Positions 30,486-44,740 of a stretch of 64,000 nt of DNA are shown piece by piece. The notes under the pieces are model-generated. The model made no database searches. It saw only the letters and a program-made list of their open reading frames with translations, and was not told the DNA's origin. Origin of the DNA: Aplidium turbinatum (taxonomy: Eukaryota; Chordata; Ascidiacea; Aplousobranchia; Polyclinidae); the NCBI GenBank assembly GCA_918807975.1, contig OU964919.1, positions 18,432,001 through 18,496,000 of the forward strand, written 5' to 3'. Position 1 is the stretch's first letter. Each line of letters starts with the position of its first letter. The position numbers and the translations under genes are program-made.

Positions 30486-33400
30486 TGTTGGAGGCAATTG
30501 TGGTGGTTTGCGTTTTGCTCGTGGTGGAAATGCTCCCTGAGATCGATCTCTCATCAGTGGAAGTTGCGCTCTCGTCAGTCGCCTGCACAGTATTGGTGGT
30601 TTCAGTTGCTTGGGCGGTGTACGATCCTAATCATTCATAAAAGCGATAGCTTTAGTTATCTTCAGAACTTAATAGCATCAGAAAATCAAAACATTAAAAG
30701 CTATTTCCTGTAAGCAAGCAAGGGAACTCTCTTTTGGATGGGGTTGATGTCCCTAAAGGCCTAAAACAACAAGCAACGTTAATAAAACATTATTACTATT
30801 AATATTATTATAAATACTCATAAACTCACCACTTTCATCATCGCATCTGTACGTAATGTTGAGATATTTACGATAAGTGGGACAAGCATCTCCTAATGTC
30901 CTGTAGTTCAATGAAATATCGCAGCTTGGTTTGAGATGACAAATTTCATTTATCAGAATCAAAGAGTTAGAATTGCGGCAGTTGGCTGTATTAACGTTTC
31001 CGGTGTTTGGACATCTGTTAACGAGTTTTGAAGTTTATTTTAAACCAGTTTTGAACAGTTTCAATGTTCTGTTAACATTATTTCTTTTATGGTTTCTTCA
31101 AGATTATGTAATAAAATATTTCCAGAAAAACTATGTCAAACCTAAAATGTTAAAAACTTGTATTTTTTAGACTTTACAGCGTGTCATTTCCATGTCATGT
31201 TCCGAGACGACAGCCCATGTAGGCCCCCTAAACATTTTTTGCATGGTTTAGACTTTAGAAGTAAGTAGGGCAAGAATAAAACAAATTCGTAATCACTGTT
31301 TTCAGTTCCGAACATCACAATGTGTATAACTTGCAATTTTTACTTTTTTGGTCATATTGTGATCTACAATATAAGGTTTGGCTTCAGCGCCTCAAATAGC
31401 CTAAAAACTTGATGAAACATGGCCGACATAAAAAAAAATGGCAGCCTTATGATCACTGTTAGATCACAGTTGCAATGACATCAATATTCTATTAGAATTA
31501 TTCTATTTGAAGAAGAACTTTTTGATGATCTCAATAAGAGTGAAACAGCCTGTTAAGGCAGTGGTTCTCAATCACCGGTCCGCGGACCGGTGCCGGTCCG
31601 TGTAATTTTTTTGCCGGTCCGCAGAAGATCTTACTTTCTGCAAAACTTATTTTAATATGGAGTCGTTAGCATATAATGAAATTGTGATCGCACTGTGAAA
31701 CATGTACACTGCACAGCTGTAAAACTGACATATCTCCACGTAAAATTGTTTGATAATAAAAGTGAACTTTTTGATGACCTAATTCTGTGCGGTTGATAAT
31801 GTTTTTGTGACAAATTGCGTGTAGTTTTCAAAAAGTTTTGAAACACAGAAATACATAATCAAATGGGGAATTTTGTCCTTGATTTTGAAAAATTTCAAAG
31901 TCGTTGCTGGAAACGAAAATTTGGGAATAGATAAATTTGAAGTTCCGGGGTAAAGTCAGGCCTGCAATGGAAATTTGCCAGAACCGGAGTTAGCAAAGAT
32001 ATTGTTTTTCAAAAACTATGCAGAAAATAGCGCTTCGGAATGGAATGAAGACAAGCCAATTTGCTGTGGAAAATGCTGTTGAAATGGAGTGGTGAAAAAA
32101 AGTAAAACGAGGTGCTGAGCATTGTGAGTCAACACTTGAAAGAGTTGGCTAACAATTTTGACCATCATTTTGCGTAACATGAAGATCCTCGACATGGAAA
32201 CTTTTGGATAAACAGTCCATGCATCGATGATGTCAACACATGCGACCTTAATCTTCATGAAAAAGAAAGTCTGATTGAATTACAATATTATGTTGTGCTT
32301 CTACTTTGCAGTCCAGATTTGAAAAATATCATTGCCACACTTCTGGATATTTCTTGCAAACGAATTCGTGCCTAACTTTCAAAACAATCAATTTGATGGT
32401 AATTGTTTCAACTAGCTATTTAGAAACGACAATTCTTCTTCATCTCTAGCTTTAAAACAAAGCATAGAAATCGCCTGCAGATGCCGAAACAGAGCTAGGC
32501 CTACATGTTTTAGAAACTTCTTTGATATCTCGTTTGCCTCACATAGGCTACTGGCAGCATAACAGTAGCAAATTTCCTACTGATATTGATTTTGTATGCC
32601 AATGGTTTGACATTTTCCTGTTTGAGTTGATTTGATTGCCGTTTTATTTCAATTTTCGTCCTGAATACAAATCATATGCTGAAACCTTGCATTATGGTGC
32701 GCAACGACAACTTTGGTTAACAAAACGTTGCAAATATTCAATTTATTCACTACGATCTTTGGTTGCTGGTCCGCAAATATTTTAAAAAAATGTTGCCGGT
32801 CGGCCACTGTTAAAAGGTTGAGAACCACTGTGTTAAAGTATTTAATGAATTGTAGGCAAACTGCATATGATGCAATTCGCTCTACTTGACATTTTACTTG
32901 GCCTTGCACACTTTTTAATAATATTAATAGTATTTATTGTTGTATTGCGTAATATAGGCTTTGTGGAAATATTTTAACACTAAATGATTACACAGTTAAA
33001 CAATTTGAAACCAACATTTTGGTGCATGAAGAAAAATGTTGTTTATAAGGTAAATTTGGGACGCTGAGTTGGAAAATGAAGTTCTTTGATGCGTATTAAA
33101 TCTGATTGTTTTATTGCTGCTATCACACTTTAAAGTATGATGGCTGTAATGAAAAAAAATCAGATTACATACACAAAAACGGACTTCCTTTTCGGATTCT
33201 CCACACTTGAAAACCACCCAAAGCCTTCTTATCTTTGTTGCACCAAAAATTGTGTTGACCAGTGTAATAACTATGTAGCTTACGTTGTTGTATCCGATCT
33301 TCCATAGTTTGAATCAATCACGTGGATCAGTTTGTCGTTGCACGATATTCTTGCAATGGTTATTCCTCCGTATGCATCGTCACAAAATATTTCAACCACG

Positions 33401-33619
33401 GTTCTTTGATCGTCTGCTTAAAATAACATCACAAACTTCTAAAGCACGGCTTGAAATTGAAATGCATGAACAAGGGTGACTGCTCACCAAAGAGTAATTA
33501 CAAAATATCAGAAAAAAATACCTACCTGAACATTTCGTGAGTGTATCAATGCTTGATAACAGGAGCAAGAATATTAAAAGCAGTTTTATTTGAAGTGGTA
33601 AATTATAAAAAATAGCCAT
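30486..33619 (-). CDS. Unit 5 SUEL-lectin cassette
   Basis: Exons: 33526-33619, 33284-33413, 30830-31014 and 30486-30626 (linker with ETTNT). Signal NLPLQ. The intron after the C-half exon has an extra TAATAT relative to units 3, 4 and 10-12, a marker shared with units 6-9. Confidence 0.7.
31559..32830 (+). mobile_element. Common intron hAT, unit 5 copy
   Basis: Same insertion as in the other units; one of the terminal CCGGTCCGCC words reads CCGGTCGGCC. Confidence 0.85.
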
Positions 33620-33887
33620 GGCTTTGCCGTTGCAATATGCTCTGGAAACTTCACCTTTAAAGTTTAGTAAACTTATAATATACCTAAGTACGATACTGAA
33701 ACAGTGTGATGGCGTAGCGCTGTAGAAAATAAGGTGTTGGTTTACCAATAATGCGAACCTGGACCCGGCTTAAGCTGGTTGTTGATAAACACGTCTACCC
33801 AGGGTGAAATAAATTGGGTTGGCTTAACTTCTGAAAAGGCGGCCGAGAGAGAGGAACTGGCCACCCTTCCCTTGTTGGTAGCCTACC

Positions 33888-34779
33888 CAGTGGCGTAGCT
33901 AGGGGGGGGCGGGGGGAGGACCGCCCCGGGCGGCACGTCTGGGGGCGGCATTTTCAGACAGGACGTTTTTTTTGTTGATAATGCAAAAGTACACGAAAAA
34001 TAAAAGCAAACAGAATGGCAACGATCAAAACATAGAATAATTCCACTTTAAGTCAATTAAAAAAATGAAATTATCTATTGCAAATGTCTTGAAACCAGTG
34101 GTGTAGCCAAGGGGGTGGGTGGTTACAACCCCCATTTGGCACACGTGTGACGTCACGATATTGAGAATGATGCTTTCAGTCTCTATGTCTCTAACTAAAA
34201 CAAAGTTTGCCTAATTTTAAACGAAACTGCATTAAAATAGCGAGTTTTGCAATACCAAACCTTCAAATATATCAGCCAGGAATTAGCAACAAGAAAACAT
34301 AGAGACTTAGCTTTAAATCAAATATAGTTATTACTATCTGAAGCCTTTACAAATTGTTTCACCTAACGGATCATCAGAAGGTCTTATTCAAATAGACTTA
34401 GCTTTAAATTACCGATAAATGCCCAAGAAAACATGATCTTATTCTTTTGCTATGCCACTAGACAGCACCATTTTACAGGAATATTTATACCCACATTTTT
34501 GTTGAAAATGCTCTCAGAATGCACCAAATCCAAAGTAATTTTTCAAAAATTTCTGGAGGGGACCCCCCAGACCCCCCTTTCAAAATGCCTGGCTACGCTA
34601 CTGCTGGAGACTACAAGTTGTTGTTTTTTTATTGCAAACTGAAAGTTGCGTATTGAAAAAAGAGCGTTGCGTATTGCAGTGCTGATAAAAAAACGCATTT
34701 TATTTTCACATGCTTTTTCTTGAAAGGGCGGCAAAATCTGAATCCGCCCCGGGCGGCACATTCCCTAGCTACGCCACTG
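33888..34779. mobile_element. Spacer 5/6 composite hAT MITE
   Basis: Nested MITE pair with the hammerhead insertion at 34334-34395. Confidence 0.85.
34334..34395 (-). ncRNA. Hammerhead-like motif, spacer 5/6
   Basis: All core boxes and both stem I segments match the copy at 17900-17961. Confidence 0.55.
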
Positions 34780-35002
34780 AGGCTACCTAAGCCTTGCAGT
34801 ACTGTTTATACCAAATTAAAATAAACTTAATTGATGCCATATAAAGAATCACTGTGCAAATGAAGCATGTGCTTGAAACTTTCTAGAAAGTGTGAATATC
34901 CCATAAAATATTGATCAACTGAAATAGTACACCATTACACCATTACAATATTACACCATTACACCAAGTACACCATTGATCAACTGAAATAGACATTCTC
35001 AC

Positions 35003-38000
35003 TGTTGGAGGCAATTGTGGTGGTTTGCGTTTTGCTCGTGGTGGAAATGCTCCCTGAGATCGATCTCTCATCAGTGGAAGTTGCGCTCTCGTCAGTCGCC
35101 TGCACAGTAGTGGTGGTTTCAGTTGCTTGGGCGGTGTACGATCCTAATCATTCATAAAAGCGATAGCTTTAGTTATCTTCAGAACTTAATAGCATCAGAA
35201 AATCAAAACATTAAAAGCTATTTCCTGTAAGCAAGCAAGGGAACTCTCTTTTGGATGGGGTTGATGTCCCTAAAGGCCTAAAACAACAAGCAACGTTAAT
35301 AAAACATTATTACTATTAATATTATTATAAATACTCATAAACTCACCACTTTCATCATCGCATCTGTACGTAATGTTGAGATATTTACGATAAGTGGGAC
35401 AAGCATCTCCTAATGTCCTGTAGTTCAATGAAATATCGCAGCTTGGTTTGAGATGACAAATTTCATTTATCAGAATCAAAGAGTTAGAATTGCGGCAGTT
35501 GGCTGTATTAACGTTTCCGGTGTTTGGACATCTGTTAACGAGTTTTGAAGTTTATTTTAAACCAGTTTTGAACAGTTTCAATGTTCTGTTAACATTATTT
35601 CTTTTATGTTTTCTTCAAGATTATGTAATAAAATATTTCCAGAAAAACTATGTCAAACCTAAAAGGTTAAAAACTGGTATTTTTTAGACTTTACAGCGTG
35701 TCATTTCCATGTCATGTTCCGAGACGACAGCCCATGTAGGCCCCCTAAACATTTTTTGCATGGTTTAGACTTCAGAAGTAAGTAGGGCAAGAATAAAACA
35801 AATTCGTAATCACTGTTTTCAGTTCCGAACATCACAATGTGTATAACTTGCAATTTTTACTTTTTTGGTCATATTGTGATCTACAATATAAGGTTTGGCT
35901 TCAGCGCCTCAAATAGCCTAAAAACTTGATGAAACATGGCCGACATAAAAAAAAATGGCAGCCTTATGATCACTGTTAGATCACAGTTGCAATGACATCA
36001 ATATTCTATTAGAATTATTTTATTTGAAGAAGAACTTTTTGATGATCTCAATAAGAGTGAAACAGCCTGTTAAGGCAGTGGTTCTCAATCACCGGTCCGC
36101 GGACCGGTGCCGGTCCGTGTAATTTTTTTGCCGGTCCGCAGAAGATCTTACTTTCTGCAAAACTTATTTTAATATGGAGTCGTTAGCATATAATGAAATT
36201 GTGATCGCACTGTGAAACATGTACACTGCACAGCTGTAAAACTGACATATCTCCACGTAAAATTGTTTGATAATAAAAGTGAACTTTTTGATGACCTAAT
36301 TCTGTGCGGTTGATAATGTTTTTGTGACAAATTGCGTGTAGTTTTCAAAAAGTTTTGAAACACAGAAATACATAATCAAATGGGGAATTTTGTCCTTGAT
36401 TTTGAAAAATTTCAAAGTCGTTGCTGGAAACGAAAATTTGGGAATAGATAAATTTGAAGTTCCGTGGTAAAGTCAGGCCTGCAATGGAAATTTGCCAGAA
36501 CCGGAGTTAGCAAAGATATTGTTTTTCAAAAACTATGCAGAAAATAGCGCTTCGGAATGGAATGAAGACAAGCCAATTTGCTGTGGAAAATGCTGTTGAA
36601 ATGGAGTGGTGAAAAAAAGTAAAACGAGGTGCTGAGCATTGTGAGTCAACACTTGAAAGAGTTGGCTAACAATTTTGACCATCATTTTGCGTAACATGAA
36701 GATCCTCGACATGGAAACTTTTGGATAAACAGTCCATGCATCGATGATGTCAACACATGCGACCTTAATCTTCATGAAAAAGAAAGTCTGATTGAATTAC
36801 AATATTACGTTGTGCTTCTACTTTGCAGTCCAGATTTGAAAAATATCATTGCCACACTTCTGGATATTTCTTGCAAACGAATTCGTGCCTAACTTTCAAA
36901 ACAATCAATATGATGGTAATTGTTTCAACTAGTTATTTAGAAACGACAATTCTTCTTCATCTCTAGCTTTAAAACAAAGCATAGAAATCGCCTGCAGATG
37001 CCGAAACAGAGCTAGGCCTACATGTTTTAGAAACTTCTTTGATATCTCGTTTGCCTCACATAGGCTACTGGCAGCATAACAGTAGCAAATTTTCTACTGA
37101 TATTGATTTTGTATGCCAATGGTTTGACATTTTCCTGTTTGAGTTGATTTGATTGCCGTTTTATTTCAATTTCCGTCCTGAATACAAATCATATGCTGAA
37201 ACGTTGCATTATGGTGCGCAACGACAACTTTGGTTAAAAAAACGTTGCAAATATTCAATTTATTCACTACGATCTTTGGTTGCTGGTCCGCAAATATTTT
37301 AAAAAAATGTTGCCGGTCCGCCACTGTTAAAAGGTTGAGAACCACTGTGTTAAAGTATTTAATGAATTGTAGGCAAACTGCATATGATGCAATTCGCTCT
37401 ACTTGACATTTTACTTGGCCTTGTACACTTTTTAATAATATTAATAGTATTTATTGTTGTATTGCGTAATATAGGCTTTGTGGAAATATTTTAACACTAA
37501 ATGATTACACAGTTAAACAATTTGAAACCAACTTTTTGGTGCATGAAGAAAAATGTTGTTTATAAGGTAAATTTGGGACGCTGAGTTGGAAAATGAAGTT
37601 CTTTGATGCGTATTAAATCTGATTGTTTTATTGCTGCTATCACACTTTAAAGTATGATGGCTGTAATGAAAAAAAATCAGATTACATACACAAAAACGGA
37701 CTTCCTTTTCGGATTCTCCACACTTGAAAACCACCCAAAGCCTTCTTATCTTTGTTGCACCAAAAATTGTGTTGACCAGTGTAATAAATATGTAGCTTAC
37801 GTTGTTGTATCCGATCTTCCATAGTTTGAATCAATCACGTGGATCAGTTTGTCGTTGCACGATATTCTTGCAATGGTTATTCCTCCGTATGCATCGTCAC
37901 AAAATATTTCAACCACGGTTCTTTGATCGTCTGCTTAAAATAACATCACAAACTTCTAAAGCACGGCTTGAAATTGAAATGCATGAACAAGGGTGACTGC

Positions 38001-38136
38001 TCACCAAAGAGTAATTACAAAATATCAGAAAAGAATACCTACCTGAACATTTCGTGAGTGTATCAATGCTTGATAACAGGAGCAAGAATATTAAAAGCAG
38101 TTTTATTTGAAGTGGTAAATTATAAAAAATAGCCAT
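35003..38136 (-). CDS. Unit 6 SUEL-lectin cassette
   Basis: Exons: 38043-38136, 37801-37930, 35347-35531 and 35003-35143 (linker ETTTT). Almost identical to unit 7 including introns, pointing to a very recent duplication or conversion of this pair. Confidence 0.7.
36076..37347 (+). mobile_element. Common intron hAT, unit 6 copy
   Basis: Same insertion; shares private substitutions with the unit 7 copy, for example in AATTTCCGTCCTG near 37170. Confidence 0.85.
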
Positions 38137-38404
38137 GGCTTTGCCGTTGCAATATGCTCTGGAAACTTCACCTTTAAAGTTTAGTAAACTTATAATATAC
38201 CTAAGTACGATACTGAAACAGTGTGATGGCGTAGCGCTGTAGAAAATAAGGTGTTGGTTTACCAATAATGCGAACCTGGACCCGGCTTAAGCTGGTTGTT
38301 GATAAACACGTCTACCCAGGGTGAAATAAATTGGGTTGGCTTAACTTCTGAAAAGGCGGCCGAGAGAGAGGAACTGGCCACCCTTTCCTTGTTGGTAGCC
38401 TACC

Positions 38405-39297
38405 CAGTGGCGTAGCTAGGGGGGGGGCGGGGGGAGGACCGCCCCGGGCGGCACGTCTGGGGGCGGCATTTTCAGACAGGACGTTTTTTTTGTTGATAAT
38501 GCAAAAGTACACGAAAAATAAAAGCAAACAGAATGGCAACGATCAAAACATAGAATAATTCCACTTTAAGTCAATTAAAAAAATGAAATTATCTATTGCA
38601 AATGTCTTGAAACCAGTGGTGTAGCCAAGGGGGTGGGTGGTTACAACCCCCATTTGGCACACGTGTGACGTCACGATATTGAGAATGATGCTTTCAGTCT
38701 CTATGTCTCTAACTAAAACAAAGTTTGCCTAATTTTAAACGAAACTGCATTAAAATAGCGAGTTTTGCAATACCAAACCTTCAAATATATCAGCCAGGAA
38801 TTAGCAACAAGAAAACATAGAGACTTAGCTTTAAATCAAATATAGTTATTACTATCTGAAGCCTTTACAAATTGTTTCACCTAACGGATCATCAGAAGGT
38901 CTTATTCAAATAGACTTAGCTTTAAATTACCGATAAATGCCCAAGAAAACATGATCTTATTCTTTTGCTATGCCACTAGACAGCACCATTTTACAGGAAT
39001 ATTTATACCCACATTTTTGTTGAAAATGCTCTCAGAATGCACCAAATCCAAAGTAATTTTTCAAAAATTTCTGGAGGGGACCCCCCAGACCCCCCTTTCA
39101 AAATGCCTGGCTACGCTACTGCTGGAGACTACAAGTTGTTGTTTTTTTATTGCAAACTGAAAGTTGCGTATTGAAAAAAGAGCGTTGCGTATTGCAGTGC
39201 TGATAAAAAAACGCATTTTATTTTCACATGCTTTTTCTTGAAAGGGCGGCAAAATCTGAATCCGCCCCGGGCGGCACATTCCCTAGCTACGCCACTG
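38405..39297. mobile_element. Spacer 6/7 composite hAT MITE
   Basis: Nested MITE pair with the hammerhead insertion at 38852-38913. Confidence 0.85.
38852..38913 (-). ncRNA. Hammerhead-like motif, spacer 6/7
   Basis: Core boxes and stems match the copy at 17900-17961. Confidence 0.55.
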
Positions 39298-39520
39298 AGG
39301 CTACCTAAGCCTTGCAGTACTGTTTATACCAAATTAAAATAAACTTAATTGATGCCATATAAAGAATCACTGTGCAAATGAAGCATGTGCTTGAAACTTT
39401 CTAGAAAGTGTGAATATCCCATAAAATATTGATCAACTGAAATAGTACACCATTACACCATTACAATATTACACCATTACACCAAGTACACCATTGATCA
39501 ACTGAAATAGACATTCTCAC

Positions 39521-42500
39521 TGTTGGAGGCAATTGTGGTGGTTTGCGTTTTGCTCGTGGTGGAAATGCTCCCTGAGATCGATCTCTCATCAGTGGAAGTT
39601 GCGCTCTCGTCAGTCGCCTGCACAGTAGTGGTGGTTTCAGTTGCTTGGGCGGTGTACGATCCTAATCATTCATAAAAGCGATAGCTTTAGTTATCTTCAG
39701 AACTTAATAGCATCAGAAAATCAAAACATTAAAAGCTATTTCCTGTAAGCAAGCAAGGGAACTCTCTTTTGGATGGGGTTGATGTCCCTAAAGGCCTAAA
39801 ACAACAAGCAACGTTAATAAAACATTATTACTATTAATATTATTATAAATACTCATAAACTCACCACTTTCATCATCGCATCTGTACGTAATGTTGAGAT
39901 ATTTACGATAAGTGGGACAAGCATCTCCTAATGTCCTGTAGTTCAATGAAATATCGCAGCTTGGTTTGAGATGACAAATTTCATTTATCAGAATCAATGA
40001 GTTAGAATTGCGGCAGTTGGCTGTATTAACGTTTCCGGTGTTTGGACATCTGTTAACGAGTTTTGAAGTTTATTTTAAACCAGTTTTGAACAGTTTCAAT
40101 GTTCTGTTAACATTATTTCTTTTATGTTTTCTTCAAGATTATGTAATAAAATATTTCCAGAAAAACTATGTCAAACCTAAAAGGTTAAAAACTGGTATTT
40201 TTTAGACTTTACAGCGTGTCATTTCCATGTCATGTTCCGAGACGACAGCCCATGTAGGCCCCCTAAACATTTTTTGCATGGTTTAGACTTCAGAAGTAAG
40301 TAGGGCAAGAATAAAACAAATTCGTAATCACTGTTTTCAGTTCCGAACATCACAATGTGTATAACTTGCAATTTTTACTTTTTTGGTCATATTGTGATCT
40401 ACAATATAAGGTTTGGCTTCAGCGCCTCAAATAGCCTAAAAACTTGATGAAACATGGCCGACATAAAAAAAAATGGCAGCCTTATGATCACTGTTAGATC
40501 ACAGTTGCAATGACATCAATATTCTATTAGAATTATTTTATTTGAAGAAGAACTTTTTGATGATCTCAATAAGAGTGAAACAGCCTGTTAAGGCAGTGGT
40601 TCTCAATCACCGGTCCGCGGACCGGTGCCGGTCCGTGTAATTTTTTTGCCGGTCCGCAGAAGATCTTACTTTCTGCAAAACTTATTTTAATATGGAGTCG
40701 TTAGCATATAATGAAATTGTGATCGCACTGTGAAACATGTACACTGCACAGCTGTAAAACTGACATATCTCCACGTAAAATTGTTTGATAATAAAAGTGA
40801 ACTTTTTGATGACCTAATTCTGTGCGGTTGATAATGTTTTTGTGACAAATTGCGTGTAGTTTTCAAAAAGTTTTGAAACACAGAAATACATAATCAAATG
40901 GGGAATTTTGTCCTTGATTTTGAAAAATTTCAAAGTCGTTGCTGGAAACGAAAATTTGGGAATAGATAAATTTGAAGTTCCGTGGTAAAGTCAGGCCTGC
41001 AATGGAAATTTGCCAGAACCGGAGTTAGCAAAGATATTGTTTTTCAAAAACTATGCAGAAAATAGCGCTTCGGAATGGAATGAAGACAAGCCAATTTGCT
41101 GTGGAAAATGCTGTTGAAATGGAGTGGTGAAAAAAAGTAAAACGAGGTGCTGAGCATTGTGAGTCAACACTTGAAAGAGTTGGCTAACAATTTTGACCAT
41201 CATTTTGCGTAACATGAAGATCCTCGACATGGAAACTTTTGGATAAACAGTCCATGCATCGATGATGTCAACACATGCGACCTTAATCTTCATGAAAAAG
41301 AAAGTCTGATTGAATTACAATATTACGTTGTGCTTCTACTTTGCAGTCCAGATTTGAAAAATATCATTGCCACACTTCTGGATATTTCTTGCAAACGAAT
41401 TCGTGCCTAACTTTCAAAACAATCAATTTGATGGTAATTGTTTCAACTAGTTATTTAGAAACGACAATTCTTCTTCATCTCTAGCTTTAAAACAAAGCAT
41501 AGAAATCGCCTGCATATGCCGAAACAGAGCTAGGCCTACATGTTTTAGAAACTTCTTTGATATCTCGTTTGCCTCACATAGGCTACTGGCAGCATAACAG
41601 TAGCAAATTTTCTACTGATATTGATTTTGTATGCCAATGGTTTGACATTTTCCTGTTTGAGTTGATTTGATTGCCGTTTTATTTCAATTTCCGTCCTGAA
41701 TACAAATCATATGCTGAAACGTTGCATTATGGTGCGCAACGACAACTTTGGTTAAAAAAACGTTGCAAATATTCAATTTATTCACTACGATCTTTGGTTG
41801 CTGGTCCGCAAATATTTTAAAAAAATGTTGCCGGTCCGCCACTGTTAAAAGGTTGAGAACCACTGTGTTAAAGTATTTAATGAATTGTAGGCAAACTGCA
41901 TATGATGCAATTCGCTCTACTTGACATTTTACTTGGCCTTGTACACTTTTTAATAATATTAATAGTATTTATTGTTGTATTGCGTAATATAGGCTTTGTG
42001 GAAATATTTTAACACTAAATGATTACACAGTTAAACAATTTGAAACCAACTTTTTGGTGCATGAAGAAAAATGTTGTTTATAAGGTAAATTTGGGACGCT
42101 GAGTTGGAAAATGAAGTTCTTTGATGCGTATTAAATCTGATTGTTTTATTGCTGCTATCACACTTTAAAGTATGATGGCTGTAATGAAAAAAAATCAGAT
42201 TACATACACAAAAACGGACTTCCTTTTCGGATTCTCCACACTTGAAAACCACCCAAAGCCTTCTTATCTTTGTTGCACCAAAAATTGTGTTGACCAGTGT
42301 AATAAATATGTAGCTTACGTTGTTGTATCCGATCTTCCATAGTTTGAATCAATCACGTGGATCAGTTTGTCGTTGCACGATATTCTTGCAATGGTTATTC
42401 CTCCGTATGCATCGTCACAAAATATTTCAACCACGGTTCTTTGATCGTCTGCTTAAAATAACATCACAAACTTCTAAAGCACGGCTTGAAATTGAAATGC

Positions 42501-42654
42501 ATGAACAAGGGTGACTGCTCACCAAAGAGTAATTACAAAATATCAGAAAAGAATACCTACCTGAACATTTCGTGAGTGTATCAATGCTTGATAACAGGAG
42601 CAAGAATATTAAAAGCAGTTTTATTTGAAGTGGTAAATTATAAAAAATAGCCAT
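39521..42654 (-). CDS. Unit 7 SUEL-lectin cassette
   Basis: Exons: 42561-42654, 42319-42448, 39865-40049 and 39521-39661 (linker ETTTT). The C-half exon has one silent change (TCT to TCA in the NSNSL stretch). Otherwise it matches unit 6. Confidence 0.7.
40594..41865 (+). mobile_element. Common intron hAT, unit 7 copy
   Basis: Same insertion, nearly identical to the unit 6 copy. Confidence 0.85.
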
Positions 42655-43538
42655 GGCTTTGCCGTTGCAATATGCTCTGGAAACTTCACCTTTAAAGTTT
42701 AGTAAACTTATAATATACCTAAGTACGATACTGAAACAGTGTGATGGCGTAGCGCTGTAGAAAATAAGGTGTTGGTTTACCAATAATGCGAACCTGGACC
42801 AGGCTTAAGCTGGTTGTTGATAAACACGTCTACCCAGGGTGAAATAAATTGGGTTGGCTTAACTTCTGAAAAGGCGGCCGAGAGAGAGGAACTGGCCACC
42901 CTTCCCTTGTTGGTAGCCTACCCAGTGGCGTAGCTAGGGGGGGGCGGGGGGAGGACCGCCCCGGGCGGCACGTCTGGGGGCGGCATTTTCAGACAGGACG
43001 TTTTTTTTGTTGATAATGCAAAAGTACACGAAAAATAAAAGCAAACAGAATGGCAACGATCAAAACATAGAATAATTCCACTTTAAAGTGCCCCTGACAG
43101 GTTGGATCCAAGTATAGTAACTTTTTAAAGCATTTCCTAGTGCAGAATTACACTTAGCGAACTTTTTAATCTTAACCTCGTAGCTCGACTGGTTAGGGCG
43201 TAATTTAATCAAAAGACTGCTCCGCAGCGCCACCACAGGCGAAACTCCATATTTCACTGCTCTGGGACGACTTTGGTGGTATTACGTCATCCTAAGTGGA
43301 CGTCTTTAGCAACGGATGAAACAAACGCTTCCTAGAAGTAATTGGTGAATCACAGTTTGGTCGGAGTTGGTACAAGCGGTTGCTCTTTTCAAAGATTTAT
43401 TGTTTTTTGCAGTTTAATAAAACTGTACTGGATACGTTCTTACAAAACCTAAAATATACTTGAAGTGAAACATGAAGAAATCGTACGAATCATCATTCAT
43501 ATTTAATTCATCATCACTATTCAAAAATAAATAAAAGT

Positions 43539-43554
43539 TCTCTCTCTCTCTCGC
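43539..43554. repeat. CT microsatellite
   Basis: A run of CT dinucleotides inside the TTAA element. Confidence 0.8.
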
Positions 43555-43649
43555 TCATAATGTGCCTTTAGTTGGCCATTGAAATCCTGTGTAACGGCCA
43601 TCTGGATCTGGAAAGTTGTTTCGGATTCGCCAAACAATGCATGACGGCA

Positions 43650-43931
43650 TCACAATCCGATTGTTGCTTCCGAGAGCATCACCTTGTAGTATACACTCCA
43701 ACATATGCCTGTAGGCATTTTTACTTGAGTGGTATTAACAAAATCATCTTCAGTGAAGTGAACATATACGACTAGTTTTGTATGGCCCATCCCACTTCGA
43801 ACACTTGAAGAAAACTTTGGCCATTTTCTTCTCAGTACCTTGTTTTGTGGGAAAGTGGGAAAAGAAAGCACACGGTCTTTGTCACTGACAATGTCACATA
43901 AACAGCAATTTGTAGGCATTGCCTCAACCAT
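43650..43931 (-). pseudogene. THAP-domain fragment of the TTAA element
   Basis: The frame starts near MPTNCCLCDIV and contains LSFPTFPQNKVLRRKWPK and VHFTEDDF. These are the early Cys pair, the 'FPxxP...RRKW' block and the 'HFxxDxF' block of THAP zinc fingers. The third zinc ligand, expected as Cys two residues before the next His motif, appears to be Val, so metal binding is doubtful. The frame does not continue into a transposase. Confidence 0.65.
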
Positions 43932-44740
43932 AAATTAAAGGTACTGTTTGCGAGATACTGTTGTTACAGTGCAAATGGCTATAGGCTACCCAGATTAGGA
44001 CAAATAAAAATGTATGAAAATTGTAGCCCTATGAAACTGCAATTTCAATTGAATTGAGATGCTGTTTGATAAAAGTAAACTCAACTTATTTGATCGAAAC
44101 CTGATAGTAATAATAAGTTCACTTTTTCATTTTGGTAATTCTTAATTTGCACATGCTTTAGACCAACAGAGCCCCACACATTCACGTTTTGCAGTAGCCG
44201 TACCATACTTTACCAAGTCATCACAGAGAAAGAATGTATCTTTCCCGCTTACTGTGACGTCACAGCGGTGTTGCCGTTTTTATTTTCGCAATTGAATGAG
44301 TGCCAGATTCGCCGATGTCAACGAAGGTTTGCAAGCGTGTAACTTAGTAGCCCGTTGATATTTTTTACGATTTGCTGGTCAGGGAAGTTTGTTAGTGTCA
44401 TCTTTTTGGTATCTTAGGTAAATTTAGCGAATTTATTTACCTGTCAGAGGCACTTTAAGTCAATTAAAAAAATGAAATTATCTATTGCAAATGTCTTGAA
44501 ACCAGTGGTGTAGCCAAAGGGGTGGGTGGTTACAACCCCCATTTGGCACACGTGTGACGTCACGATATTGAGAATGATGCTTTCAGTCTCTATGTCTCTA
44601 ACTAAAACAAAGTTTGCCTAATTTTAAACGAAACTGCATTAAAATAGCGAGTTTTGCAATACCAAACCTTCAAATATATCAGCCAGGAATTAGCAACAAG
44701 AAAACATAGAGACTTAGCTTTAAATCAAATATAGTTATTA

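Larger units (their letters stand above)
43087..44454 (-). mobile_element. TTAA DNA transposon with THAP remnant (Kolobok-like)
   Basis: Ends AGTGCCCCTGACAGGT and ACCTGTCAGAGGCACT are inverted with one or two mismatches. They are flanked by TTAA (43083-43086 and 44455-44458), and the other spacers give the empty site. A THAP-type frame lies inside. TTAA targets together with a THAP domain fit the Kolobok superfamily better than piggyBac, whose ends start with CCC. No complete transposase is seen. Confidence 0.75.

Noticed and set aside
43060-43257. A 65-residue minus frame at the end of the TTAA element
   Set aside because: It crosses the transposon boundary and shows no similarity that I can recognise.
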